Under the pieces are notes generated by a model. The model saw nothing but the letters and a program-made list of their open reading frames with translations. It ran no database searches and had not been told where the DNA came from. Positions 26,367-35,489 of a DNA stretch of 64,000 nt are shown here, piece after piece. The stretch spans positions 1 to 64,000 of the forward strand of contig JBBIIP010000016.1 of NCBI GenBank assembly GCA_037446395.1, written 5' to 3'. The number at the start of each line of letters is the position of its first letter. Position 1 is the first letter of the stretch. The DNA comes from JAAYJT01 sp037446395. GTDB lineage: Bacteria; Bacteroidota; Bacteroidia; Bacteroidales; JAAYJT01. The translations under genes and the position numbers were made by a program.

Positions 26367-28982
26367 TCATTTGAAACTGCTTTTCAAGTCGTAGGTAGCG
26401 CGAAGCCAGATGGCTCGCCCTGGTTGGGGGATGCAGGATGAAAAATAGCTTCCATCGGCCGAATAAATACCAGGATGTGAATATTTTGTATCGAGAAGGT
26501 TGTTTGCCTTCAACTGAATATTCAGTCCGGGCAGAAGATGGGTATAGGTTATGGTGGTACTCAATAGTGCTACGGCAGGAAATTCAGCCAAGTTGCTTGC
26601 TACTGTAGTGTTTGGTCCTGTTTTTCTTTGGCCGGAATAATTTAAACGAAAATTGATGTGAACCTTTTTCGACACTTTCGTGTCGAACGAAAGATTCAAG
26701 CGATGCGAAGCAATGTCACCAATGCGCAACTTACCTGTTTCAATTTTATCTGAACCAAAAGTGTGTTGCTTCGGCAAGCACCAAGAATAATTAACCTGTA
26801 ACAAAAAACGATTCCATTGATAGCGCATGCCCGTTTGCACACCTGCCACTTTGTACATAGTGTTTGATGATTGAATGTTATCCGGTAAATTATTGGCCTT
26901 GCCCGGTTCAAAATCTTCCATTATATAACGGAAGATGGCAATATCAGCGAAAACATTTGCGTCAAATTTATATCCGGCTGAAATTTCAAAATGATAATTC
27001 CGCTGCGGCTCTGTTTCCTGGTTACTAACCATGCGCTGCGAATACCGAAAAAATTCAAGATCGTTCATGAAGTTTTGATGGGAGGTAGCAAAAAACGCTT
27101 TTGCATTGATGCGTCCCCGATTGGCAACGATGGCAAGCTTTGGATTAAACGTCACACCGTGGCCTTTCCCTGCTTTTATTGAATGATAATCCAAACGGCC
27201 ACCAGTCTGGAACGAAAGCCATTTGTCAATGCGATAATTGATTTGCGAAAAAATTCCTGCTTCACGAATTTCTAAAATTGATGAGCCACCTTCGGGAATA
27301 TCAGCGAAATATCCGTGCTCAATAACATTTTGGTCCGCTGATGGATTGAGAAGTATGCGGTAGTTTCCGGGCAGGAAACTTTGCTTAATCTCAAAGCCAG
27401 AGATAATGCTAAGTTTAGAGCATGGGTTGTAAAGTAAGCTAGTTTCGCTACGAACCTGTTGCGACATTTGATACAGGTGGAGCATATTCCAACGCGATGA
27501 CGCATTGACCATCAGGTCTGCAGCCTTGAATGCTCCATTTGAATAGTTGTCAATATAAACAAGGCGTGTCTCGTTCCCTGTGCCCCCGACACGATATGAA
27601 CTTTGACTATTAAAAGAAATTTTTTCAGAGAAAATTTTATTATACCGAATAAAAAAAGTGGCTTGTTGATGTCCCCATAGATTGCCATTAATCGCACTTG
27701 CATAAAACTGATCAGTATAAGCGTTCATCACCCCTTGCTTATATTTCCAAAACTCAAACCCGACGGTGAATCCGGAAACAAAAACCCTTGCATCAATAAA
27801 CCAATGATCGAACAGGTTTGTATACCTTGGCCTATGGCTATTCACCCCTTGTAGCATCCCTGTTTTATCAAGCTCCCTCGCAATCTCCACGCCTCTTGTA
27901 GTCAGGTTAACAGCAGTTGTATCGCCTTGTGGCGAGCGGATGAGCTGAAAGTAAGGATGATTACTGCCTGGTTTATACTGTCGAGCCCATGCGGCTGCAT
28001 TCGAGGTTATACCAAGCAATCTGGCATAGTCAACCGCATTATAAAATGAGGTATCAAAGTCGAAGGCCGAATAAGTAGCCATGGAGTGTTCATCGCTGGT
28101 GAAACGCCGTGCGGTTGCCATAAATCCAATGTTTTTGTCCTGTGCAGCCATGGTTAATTCAGCGCTTCGGGTATTGAATGAACCATTACCCATCGAAAAA
28201 ATTATTCCCGGAAAATTGTTTTGCGTCAGGTCTTCAGGTGCTTTTGTGATGATATTTACGACTCCCATCAGTGCATTTGGCCCATGGATGGACGATGCTG
28301 GTCCGTAGACCACCTCAACGCACTTCACATTGGTTATGGGGTACTGTTTTGAAATCAAAGCGGTATTACTCCATATATCATTGGCCTCGATGTTGTTGAT
28401 CATGAAAAGAAAGCCCCGTGTGCTGCCCGATCGGTATCCGCGCATATAGAGGTTTGAAAGTGTTGCACTGTAGGTTCTTGATACATCGAACCCAGGCAAG
28501 TCGCTGAAAAGCTCTTCAAGATTAGTATAACCGCGGCGATTGATATCTTCCTCGGTAATTTTGACCACACTGGCAGCGGCATTCTGAATTTTTTCTAATT
28601 TCTTTGACACAGCCATCACTGAATTCAACCTGATTTCTTTGCGGATCTCTTTAATGAGTTTAACAAACTGCTGATTTTCATCACTGAACTCCGCCCCCGA
28701 TTTATTATTATTCCACAATTCTGCCCATTTTCGGGCAGCCTCAACCGAATCCTGCGCCAGGCATTTGATTGCCATAATTCTAAAAGCCTCGGATTGTTGC
28801 AAATCGTCAAAACCATCCGGTATACAAGGCAGCAGGATTGTGCTCACCATAGAAAAGTTCCCTGCGAGGAGATTTTTTAATGCTGCATTGATGGTTTGTT
28901 CGTCACAATTGCCTTGCGCATGAACCTGAAGCATTGAAATGAGAAAGGCTGAGAAAACGAAGATACGCATTAGTTTGCTCAT
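26367..28982 (-). CDS. TonB-dependent receptor with N-terminal helical extension
   Basis: An 871-residue outer-membrane receptor: signal peptide MRIFVFSAFLISMLQVHAQG, then about 110 residues of helical, TPR-like sequence (residues 24-135, with INAALKNLLAGNFSMV and AFRIMAIKCLAQDSVEAARK), the plug (residues 137-250, VKITEEDINRRGYTNLEELF and GPASSIHGPNALMGVVNII) and a 22-strand barrel. The extension replaces the usual STN or carboxypeptidase-like domain. No SusD homologue is adjacent, so this is not a classical polysaccharide utilisation system. Its ATG overlaps the stop region of the upstream WD40 gene by 4 bp, implying translational coupling. The ligand is unknown. Confidence 0.9.
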   Translation of the reverse strand: MSKLMRIFVFSAFLISMLQVHAQGNCDEQTINAALKNLLAGNFSMVSTILLPCIPDGFDDLQQSEAFRIMAIKCLAQDSVEAARKWAELWNNNKSGAEFSDENQQFVKLIKEIRKEIRLNSVMAVSKKLEKIQNAAASVVKITEEDINRRGYTNLEELFSDLPGFDVSRTYSATLSNLYMRGYRSGSTRGFLFMINNIEANDIWSNTALISKQYPITNVKCVEVVYGPASSIHGPNALMGVVNIITKAPEDLTQNNFPGIIFSMGNGSFNTRSAELTMAAQDKNIGFMATARRFTSDEHSMATYSAFDFDTSFYNAVDYARLLGITSNAAAWARQYKPGSNHPYFQLIRSPQGDTTAVNLTTRGVEIARELDKTGMLQGVNSHRPRYTNLFDHWFIDARVFVSGFTVGFEFWKYKQGVMNAYTDQFYASAINGNLWGHQQATFFIRYNKIFSEKISFNSQSSYRVGGTGNETRLVYIDNYSNGAFKAADLMVNASSRWNMLHLYQMSQQVRSETSLLYNPCSKLSIISGFEIKQSFLPGNYRILLNPSADQNVIEHGYFADIPEGGSSILEIREAGIFSQINYRIDKWLSFQTGGRLDYHSIKAGKGHGVTFNPKLAIVANRGRINAKAFFATSHQNFMNDLEFFRYSQRMVSNQETEPQRNYHFEISAGYKFDANVFADIAIFRYIMEDFEPGKANNLPDNIQSSNTMYKVAGVQTGMRYQWNRFLLQVNYSWCLPKQHTFGSDKIETGKLRIGDIASHRLNLSFDTKVSKKVHINFRLNYSGQRKTGPNTTVASNLAEFPAVALLSTTITYTHLLPGLNIQLKANNLLDTKYSHPGIYSADGSYFSSCIPQPGRAIWLRATYDLKSSFK

Positions 28983-30655
28983 CTTTTCAGGCTTTTTGTA
29001 TCCAGACTTTCATTGCACACAGGATTATATGGCAGTGTGTTGCCAATAAAACGATTCCATTCATCCATGCTTAAAGAGCGTTTTGCGGACAAACATACTT
29101 TTTTTACAAGCTCTTCTGAATCAATAGGGTACAAACAAACGGCCTTGTTTTTTCCGGAGCCTGCCAGGTGTTTTCCATCAGGAGAGAAAGCAATGGCATA
29201 CACCCAGGTCTTCTGATCAATGAGCTGTAGTGGAGATGCTTGTAGTTGGTCAGTTTTGTGAAGGAGTATTATTCCGTCATAGCTGCAACTGCCAATCAAT
29301 GGCCTGGTAGGATGAACAATTATCTGGTTTATTCCGGCCCGGTGAGGCTTTTTCTTGCTCAGCAAATTGAGTGTTGGATAAGAAAAAACCATGAGCTCGC
29401 CATTAGAGGTCCCACAAAAAAACATGCTGCCGTCTGTAGAAAAACATATACTGGTCGCTGGCTTATCAAGATTCAAGCGTTTGATGGTTTCTCCACTTTC
29501 TGAGGAGAAGCTCAAAACACCAGTGCTATTTGCCCAGGAAATAATATCAGCTTTTGGATGCGCGCAAATCGTATTGACCCTCAGCTTGCGATCCGGGAAT
29601 TGCAAATGCCTGATCAGATCTCCATTCAGATTCCATTGCGATACTTGTCCATCATGGCCAGCCGAGAAGATACTATTTTTGTCAGCTGACAAACTCAAAG
29701 CGCTCACAACTCCTTTATGAGCCGAAATAATCATCGGTAAAATAATGGAGTCATTTATATCCCATTTGATAATTCTTCCATCGGCGGTGCCTGCAAAGAT
29801 CATATCCGTTTGATTATCAATTGCAATGGCTCGGATCTGTGTATCTTTAAATTCTACTTCAGCGCAGGAATAGAACCCGCCATTTTCATCCTGAGGACAC
29901 CAACGCGTGATGAAGCCGTCATCACCAGTGGCAAAAATACTGTTGCTATGATTACTCCAAACCATGGCTCTGATGACGTCAGACTTCCCACCCAGGGTCA
30001 GGGGAGCCCCTGCTTTTTCGGAAAGTGCATTGAAAATTTCATCATTATCTGCATCGCCTCCATTTTCCACATTGATCCTGTATGCCTGCAATGCCAGGAG
30101 CGCTGCCAGTTCCTGATCACCATCAGGCCCGGTGCTTTTTGCAGTACGGGCCAACCATCGGGCAAGCTCCAGAATTTTTGTTCTTCTGGATTCAAGGAAT
30201 CTATGGTCTGCTTCGTTGAGCTGGGTTTGCATAAATTGCACCTTCGCCAAAGCCGAGTCTCGTTCATTTGCCATGTTATGGCCAGATTGTAGTGCCTCGG
30301 ATAAACTCTTTTCGGCAAGGAGGTGCTTTTCTTCAGTTGCTTTGTACCGAAGGTTGAAATCATTTTGATATTTAGCCTTCAATTCCTGTTGTATTTCAAT
30401 CTCTTGCGCCAATTTGCGAAGATGCTCCCTTGCGCTATCCAGCAAAATCTGTTGTTCAATGCTTTCTTGCCTGAATACTTGTTCTTGCTTCATGGTGTGC
30501 GCTGTCGAAACGGAAAGTTTCCTGTTGAAATGTCGTACGATAAGGATTGATGAAAGCAGGAACAACAAAACCAACAAACAAATGGTCAGAAAAGCGGTTC
30601 TGAGGCGAATCAGGCTATTGGGTTTCAGATGTTTTGAGACAGAAGAATGATTCAT
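28979..30655 (-). CDS. Membrane-anchored coiled-coil WD40-repeat protein
   Basis: 558 residues. A transmembrane helix (residues 20-41, FLTICLLVLLFLLSSILIV) is followed by a coiled coil (about 50-150), a linker with ELAALLALQAYRI (about 180-190) and a seven-bladed WD40-like propeller (about 225-515; blade endings include FATGDDGFITRW, FAGTADGRIIKWD, FSAGHDGQVSQWN, SGSGKNKAVCLY-like repeats). The C-terminus has MDEWNRFIGNTLPYNPVC. The ALLALQAYRI linker and the 'EW..yiG..PY..xC' tail resemble WD40 proteins that carry NTPase or caspase-like domains, but none is present here. It is coupled to the TonB receptor gene. Topology (propeller inside or outside) is not certain. Confidence 0.82.
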   Translation of the reverse strand: MNHSSVSKHLKPNSLIRLRTAFLTICLLVLLFLLSSILIVRHFNRKLSVSTAHTMKQEQVFRQESIEQQILLDSAREHLRKLAQEIEIQQELKAKYQNDFNLRYKATEEKHLLAEKSLSEALQSGHNMANERDSALAKVQFMQTQLNEADHRFLESRRTKILELARWLARTAKSTGPDGDQELAALLALQAYRINVENGGDADNDEIFNALSEKAGAPLTLGGKSDVIRAMVWSNHSNSIFATGDDGFITRWCPQDENGGFYSCAEVEFKDTQIRAIAIDNQTDMIFAGTADGRIIKWDINDSIILPMIISAHKGVVSALSLSADKNSIFSAGHDGQVSQWNLNGDLIRHLQFPDRKLRVNTICAHPKADIISWANSTGVLSFSSESGETIKRLNLDKPATSICFSTDGSMFFCGTSNGELMVFSYPTLNLLSKKKPHRAGINQIIVHPTRPLIGSCSYDGIILLHKTDQLQASPLQLIDQKTWVYAIAFSPDGKHLAGSGKNKAVCLYPIDSEELVKKVCLSAKRSLSMDEWNRFIGNTLPYNPVCNESLDTKSLKR

Positions 30656-30835
30656 CTATGAGTGTTGTGGCTTCGCATGCAAAATAACGACTATTTTGTA
30701 GTTACTGATCAACTGTGCTTTGATTTGCTGGCTGAATCTGCCCCATGATATTATATTTTTTTAGTTTGTGTAGTTTTAGAAATTCTTTAGAGATTTGTAA
30801 ATTATTTCAAACATACTGATTTTCAGAAAAACAAA

Positions 30836-31954
30836 ATGATTCTTGCCTGGCTGATTTCCTTTGCCGAATTGCTGCATCCTCAACCCGAAAGGAGCGAGAA
30901 TAATTTGTTTTTCGGGCTGCAAACCCATGCCACCCGGGTTGCAGCGCACTACAAAGAAATGCGGCCCTATACCTCCGGAACAAAACCGGCTTTTGAAGTC
31001 ATGGTGGGCCATCGAAAAAACTCCTTCCAGGCATTCAATCGCATCTACAATTATCCTTCCATCGGGCTGGGCCTCTATCGGGGCAGCCCCGGCTCGCGTG
31101 ATGTAATTGGCAATGCCACGGCAGCTTTCATGTTTATGGAGTTTGCCATGCTCGAGAAACCGAAATATTCATCCCGTGTGAAATATGCCTTTGGGCTGGC
31201 TCACTTTTCAAGATATTTTGATTCGATTACAAACCCACTCAATCAGGCAGTCGGTGCTCCTATCACAGCATATGTTAATCTAAATCTCTCCACCCATTTT
31301 AATTACAATAAATCCCTCGATCTGATTCTCGGCCTTGGCCTGACACATTTTTCGAACGGGGCCTACCAGATGCCGAACCTGGGGCTTAACCTATATGATA
31401 TCAATGCCGGCATTCGCTACCACCTTAATCCCCGAGAAACCTTGCCCCGTTTTGATAAGAAAAAAATGATGGTTATTTATAAGCCTTTATTGCGCCTTCA
31501 GGCCATTGCCACTGCCGGAATCATGCAAATAGATTATGATCCTGCATATTATGTTGTTAGCGACCTGTCGCTGAACCTTACCGTACAGTCGCAATTCAAA
31601 ACCAGGGGAGGTATTGGATTCGACCTTTTCTATAACCAGTACACAAAACGGATGCTGCAGCAAGAGGTAAATGATTATTTGCTGTTGAACTCCTTGCGGG
31701 GCGGGATATATGGCGCTTTTGAATTTGATTTTAGCCGGTTGGCAGTAGTATACAATGTTGGTTTTTATGTGTTTTATAAGGCAGACCCTGTGAAACCAAT
31801 GTATCAGAAAGTAATCCTAAGGTATATGCTGAATGAACGCCTGTTTGCGACAATGGCACTCAAAGCCCATCGCAATAAAGCAGAGTACACCCAATTTGGA
31901 TTGGGGTATACTATTTTGAACCATTCGCCTAAAAAAGGAACGCAGGCTCGCTGA
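30836..31954 (+). CDS. Acyloxyacyl hydrolase / PagL-like lipid A deacylase
   Basis: A 372-residue outer-membrane barrel enzyme candidate. The diagnostic segment is LGLTHFSNGAYQMPNLGLNL around residue 180, the PagL/acyloxyacyl hydrolase motif HxSNG..xPNxGLN with catalytic His and Ser. The N-terminus MILAWLISFAELLHP may be a short signal sequence. PagL removes the 3-O-linked acyl chain of lipid A at the outer membrane, which changes membrane charge and host recognition. The protein is about twice the size of PagL, as Bacteroidota versions often are. It converges with the FabH-like gene, with 8 bp between them. Confidence 0.8.
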   Translation: MILAWLISFAELLHPQPERSENNLFFGLQTHATRVAAHYKEMRPYTSGTKPAFEVMVGHRKNSFQAFNRIYNYPSIGLGLYRGSPGSRDVIGNATAAFMFMEFAMLEKPKYSSRVKYAFGLAHFSRYFDSITNPLNQAVGAPITAYVNLNLSTHFNYNKSLDLILGLGLTHFSNGAYQMPNLGLNLYDINAGIRYHLNPRETLPRFDKKKMMVIYKPLLRLQAIATAGIMQIDYDPAYYVVSDLSLNLTVQSQFKTRGGIGFDLFYNQYTKRMLQQEVNDYLLLNSLRGGIYGAFEFDFSRLAVVYNVGFYVFYKADPVKPMYQKVILRYMLNERLFATMALKAHRNKAEYTQFGLGYTILNHSPKKGTQAR

Positions 31955-31962
31955 GTTGCGAA

Positions 31963-33045
31963 TTATTGTTTATAGACGATGGCGTTGATGTTCATCCCCG
32001 CGCCTACCGAAGCAAATATGATGATGTCGCCTTTATTGATCTGATGCCCGTTCATAGATCTTTTCAGGATCATATCATACAGTGTTGGAACGGTTGCCAC
32101 CGAGCTGTTGCCAAGTTTTTGGATATTCATCGGCATAACTTCCTCCGGGTTGATTCGAATTCCGAATAACTTATAGAATCTTTTGATAATTGCTTCATCC
32201 ATTTTTTCGTTGGCCTGGTGGATGAGTATTTTCTTCACGTCATTGATGTGAATACCTGATTTGTCGAGTGCTGCCTTCATTGCCTCAGGCACATTTGCAA
32301 GGGAATATTCATAGACTTTCCTCCCAAACATTTTAATATAGCGCAAATTTGGATCTGCATCAGGCAGATTTGATTTGCCAAGAAAAAGATAACCTGCCTC
32401 TTCGTTTGTGTGCGAAATAGCTGCTGATGAGAGCATTCCAGTTCGTTCTTCGGTTTCAACACCTTCAACAATACATGCTCCCGCTCCATCGCTGAAAATC
32501 ATCGAATCCCGGTCATAGTAATCAATGATTCTCGATAAGGTTTCTGCCCCAATTACAAGGCACCGTTTTGCATAACCCGATCTGATAAAGGAATCGGCTT
32601 GTATCATTCCCTGAATCCAGCCCGGGCATCCAAAAACAATATCATACGGAATACATTTGGGGTTCTGAATTTGTAACCTGTGTTTCACCCTGGAGGCGAT
32701 GCTTGGCACAACATCTGTTTGAAAAGTGCCAGTATGAACGTCTCCGAAGTTTTGGGCCACAATAATCTGATCAATGGATTCTCGGTCAATTCCGGCATCC
32801 ATGATGGCTTTTTCAGCTGCAAGAGCTGCTATCTCCGAACAGGTTTGGCTATCCTTTGCCCACCGCCTCTCCGAAATACCGGTAATGTCCTTAAATTTTT
32901 TTATGATTACCTTACCCGGGGCTTCGATGATTGTATTGTCTTTTTCAAAAAATACCTGATCTGTAAATCTATTGTTTTTTATGATACTCTCCGGTATGTA
33001 GCTGCCTGTACCGGTTATGACGGTGCTGATATAATTCATGCTCAA
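31963..33045 (-). CDS. FabH-like 3-oxoacyl-ACP synthase III
   Basis: A 360-residue thiolase-fold ketoacyl synthase III. The catalytic triad is visible: Cys140 in DIVFGCPGWIQG, His in KILIHQANEKMD and Asn in LGNSSVATVPTL. It would condense an acyl-CoA starter with malonyl-ACP. An insertion at residues of about 35-50 and the isolated position, away from fabD/fabG/acpP, suggest an additional or specialised KAS III rather than the main FabH, for example for an unusual starter. It faces mnmD across a 243-bp divergent intergenic region. Confidence 0.85.
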   Translation of the reverse strand: MSMNYISTVITGTGSYIPESIIKNNRFTDQVFFEKDNTIIEAPGKVIIKKFKDITGISERRWAKDSQTCSEIAALAAEKAIMDAGIDRESIDQIIVAQNFGDVHTGTFQTDVVPSIASRVKHRLQIQNPKCIPYDIVFGCPGWIQGMIQADSFIRSGYAKRCLVIGAETLSRIIDYYDRDSMIFSDGAGACIVEGVETEERTGMLSSAAISHTNEEAGYLFLGKSNLPDADPNLRYIKMFGRKVYEYSLANVPEAMKAALDKSGIHINDVKKILIHQANEKMDEAIIKRFYKLFGIRINPEEVMPMNIQKLGNSSVATVPTLYDMILKRSMNGHQINKGDIIIFASVGAGMNINAIVYKQ

Positions 33046-33288
33046 ACTAGAATTTCAATAAAGCTTTTAATACTGGAACGATTATAGCCTTGTGCAATTT
33101 ATTTTGCAAACAGAATATATGCGTAAATAAGGTAATTTCGTTTTTTGGCCGGCAAAACTAATTAAAATCGGTTTATTAATTAACGCACACAACGCCGATT
33201 TGTTTTGAGGAGGCAAAAAACCGGCTCATGCCCAATATAACAAAAGGCGTAGCTAAAAGTTAGAGAATGTAGTAAAATACTGCCAGCC

Positions 33289-33960
33289 ATGAAGTTATCG
33301 CCAAAACTCACCCATGACGGCTCCATTACCCTTTTTGATGATGCGAGATGCGAGCACTATCATTCGATACATGGTGCCATTCAGGAATCTATGTTTGTTT
33401 TTGTTGAGGCGGGGTTGAAAAAAACTACTGAAAACCACTTGAATATTCTTGAGGTCGGATTTGGCACCGGACTGAATGCTTTGTTATCGCTAATTGAAGC
33501 AGGCAAAAAGGAGGTAAGGATTAACTATATTGCCATTGAACCGAATCCAATACCTCATGAAGTTTACACTTGTCTAAACTACCCGGCTCAGTTGAAAAAT
33601 AACCGTGCTGCAGAGTTTTTCGAGATTTTACACACTTCTCCTTTTGGAGTAACTGTGGAGGTTCGTGATGGTTTTTCAATAACAAAGATCTTTGCCACAC
33701 TCGAGGCCACAACACTACCCGACAGTTATTTTGATTTGATTTATTTCGATGCGTTTAGTCCGGAAATACAACCTGAACTTTGGACCATTGAAATATTTAA
33801 GAAACTCTACAACGCATCAGCCCCTGGCGCAGTAATGGTAACCTACTCGGCAAAAGGAATGGTGCGGCGCAACATGATCAGCGCAGGGTTTCAGGTAGAA
33901 CGCCTTCCGGGTCCAGTGGGTAAAAGAGAAATGCTGAGGGCAAAAAAGTTAGGATTCTAA
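33289..33960 (+). CDS. mnmD: tRNA (mnm5s2U34) methyltransferase MnmD
   Basis: A 223-residue SAM-dependent methyltransferase equal to the MnmC2 half of bifunctional E. coli MnmC, here without the FAD oxidoreductase half. The start KLSPKLTHDGSITLFDDARC is characteristic; the SAM motif is ILEVGFGTGLNALLS; the catalytic region is IYFDAFSPEIQPELWT. It completes 5-methylaminomethyl-2-thiouridine at the tRNA wobble position. Its stop overlaps the opposite-strand acylphosphatase stop by 4 bp. Confidence 0.92.
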   Translation: MKLSPKLTHDGSITLFDDARCEHYHSIHGAIQESMFVFVEAGLKKTTENHLNILEVGFGTGLNALLSLIEAGKKEVRINYIAIEPNPIPHEVYTCLNYPAQLKNNRAAEFFEILHTSPFGVTVEVRDGFSITKIFATLEATTLPDSYFDLIYFDAFSPEIQPELWTIEIFKKLYNASAPGAVMVTYSAKGMVRRNMISAGFQVERLPGPVGKREMLRAKKLGF

Positions 33961-34226
33961 TGCACGTGAAATCCCTTGATATTTGACAGGGGGGCAGGAT
34001 TGACAAGAACCTCAACCACCTCGGCCCATGGAGGACCGGTGTGACACCAGGCAACAAATTCTTTCAGATTTGCCGCTTCTCCTTCAGCCTCGATATAAAC
34101 TGAGCCATCTCTTTGGTTTTTTGCCAGGCCACAGATGTCGTATCTGGTTGCTGTTTTTTGAGCATAATACCTGAATCCCACGTTTTGAACCCTACCCCTG
34201 ATGATTATGTCAACACGCTGTCTCAT
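33957..34226 (-). CDS. acyP: Acylphosphatase
   Basis: An 89-residue acylphosphatase, the normal length, that hydrolyses carboxyl-phosphate bonds. The phosphate-binding loop is GRVQNVGFRYYAQ with the catalytic Arg, and the catalytic Asn is in LAKNQRDGSVYIEAEGE. It is the last gene of the long minus-strand run beginning at parA. Its ATG overlaps the end of the upstream unknown gene by 4 bp, so the two are probably cotranslated. Confidence 0.95.
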   Translation of the reverse strand: MRQRVDIIIRGRVQNVGFRYYAQKTATRYDICGLAKNQRDGSVYIEAEGEAANLKEFVAWCHTGPPWAEVVEVLVNPAPLSNIKGFHVH

Positions 34227-34810
34227 TGTGGCAGGAAGTTTTTAGAATCTAATTTTTTGGTTATCAGATGTTCCACCGCATCGAGCAATTGAGATGGTTC
34301 CATCGGGCGCCAGGCCATTAAATTTAGCATATTTCCCATTGAAACATACCTGTCAACATATATTTGCCTGAATTCGTCAATCACATGCTTGCGAAGATTA
34401 AGGATCGCAATCCAACCATCTTCAACATCATCGGCCCATTCCTGGTAATAATCATTTTCCGAGGCATGAAAATTAAGTACATTCTCGCCAATCAGAATAA
34501 ATTTGCGAATTCCCTGCTCTATTAGTAAATCAGCTACATCTCTTTTCAGAAACATAATGTCGTTATAGAGAGTGTCATTCCATTCGCCCAGCAGTTCGAT
34601 GATGGAATATTGACAGAGATAGTCAGTATAGAGAATTTTGAGATAGAGGGTGGATGAACCAAATTCGTCCCACTGGGGATGAATATAATAATTATAAATT
34701 GTATGTATGCAGCGCGAATCTTGATATTTCCGCCCGTAAAATGGTGAGAGGCGATCTGCCGTAGCATCATACAGGTGCTGCCAGGCAACAAACGGTTCAA
34801 TGGTGTGCAT
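34223..34810 (-). CDS. Conserved protein of unknown function (195 aa)
   Basis: No signal peptide, membrane segment or catalytic motif that I recognise. The protein is acidic and aromatic-rich (WQHLYDATADRLSPFYGRKY; FHASENDYYQEWADDVEDGW), so probably a soluble cytoplasmic protein. Coding is supported by codon use, an intact frame of 195 codons and a 4-bp ATGA overlap with acylphosphatase. I recall similar proteins in other Bacteroidota near lolA and ftsK but cannot name a family. Function unknown. Confidence 0.8.
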   Translation of the reverse strand: MHTIEPFVAWQHLYDATADRLSPFYGRKYQDSRCIHTIYNYYIHPQWDEFGSSTLYLKILYTDYLCQYSIIELLGEWNDTLYNDIMFLKRDVADLLIEQGIRKFILIGENVLNFHASENDYYQEWADDVEDGWIAILNLRKHVIDEFRQIYVDRYVSMGNMLNLMAWRPMEPSQLLDAVEHLITKKLDSKNFLPQ

Positions 34811-34846
34811 TGTGTCCGACAGTTATAAGATCAGGCTTATAGTTCG

Positions 34847-35482
34847 TTAACGCAGGTCTATAATCTCAATGCCTGGATAAGCGGATGTGTTAAAAATGAA
34901 TTCTTTATCAGCGATCGGCTGGTTTGTAATATATTTTTTCACTGCATAGGTGAAGATATTGTTGCTGCTGTCAAAAAGCTTAATGGTTTTTATTTGTTTT
35001 TTTTGTGGGTTAACAAATAGTATCACTTTATTGAAGTTCGACTTCTTCCTTGGCTGCAATTCGATTTGCTGCTCATTGCTGTTTTCTTTCAATGATTTTG
35101 CTTTGTAATCATTGCTCCAGGATTGCAGGAAGCGGGTAGGCGAAAAACCATCTTCGCTGGTGTTGTTTGAATTTACCTGAACCTCGTTTACCGATTCAAG
35201 AAAAGTCCATACTGTATTACCATCGCTGATTATAAGTTGGTCGGCTATTTCAAGACGATATTTTTCGCCCTTGGATGTAAGTACGCCTGTATATTTTTCC
35301 TTAATTTTTTGAGGTTTGTTTTCCATAAGGTAGTCAAATTCAATCCGCACAGTCGAATATGATTGTGCAATTTTTGAAACCTCATCGAGTATGGCCTGTG
35401 CCTTCTTTTCCTGGCCTGATAAGGAGGAGGCACTGAGGATGAGATTGATCAGTATTGTTGTTGTTAGCAGTATATTTTTCAT
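34847..35482 (-). CDS. lolA: LolA-like outer-membrane lipoprotein carrier
   Basis: A 211-residue periplasmic protein with signal peptide MKNILLTTTILINLILSASS and the half-barrel fold typical of LolA (STVRIEFDYLMENKPQKIKE, YTGVLTSKGEKYRLEIADQL, VWTFLESVNEVQV). LolA shuttles lipoproteins from the LolCDE exporter to the outer membrane. It follows ftsK by 7 bp on the same strand, an ftsK-lolA order that is widespread. Confidence 0.88.
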   Translation of the reverse strand: MKNILLTTTILINLILSASSLSGQEKKAQAILDEVSKIAQSYSTVRIEFDYLMENKPQKIKEKYTGVLTSKGEKYRLEIADQLIISDGNTVWTFLESVNEVQVNSNNTSEDGFSPTRFLQSWSNDYKAKSLKENSNEQQIELQPRKKSNFNKVILFVNPQKKQIKTIKLFDSSNNIFTYAVKKYITNQPIADKEFIFNTSAYPGIEIIDLR

Positions 35483-35489
35483 TGCAGTG

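Noticed and set aside
29810..30292. 160-codon open frame antisense to the WD40 gene
   Set aside because: Shadow of the WD40 coding frame. No domain or signal is visible.
26367..30655. Polysaccharide utilisation locus
   Set aside because: No SusD-like lipoprotein or glycoside hydrolase is adjacent to the TonB receptor.
31963..33045. Polyketide or aryl-polyene cluster around the FabH-like gene
   Set aside because: No acyl carrier protein, KS-CLF or dehydratase genes are adjacent. The neighbours are unrelated.
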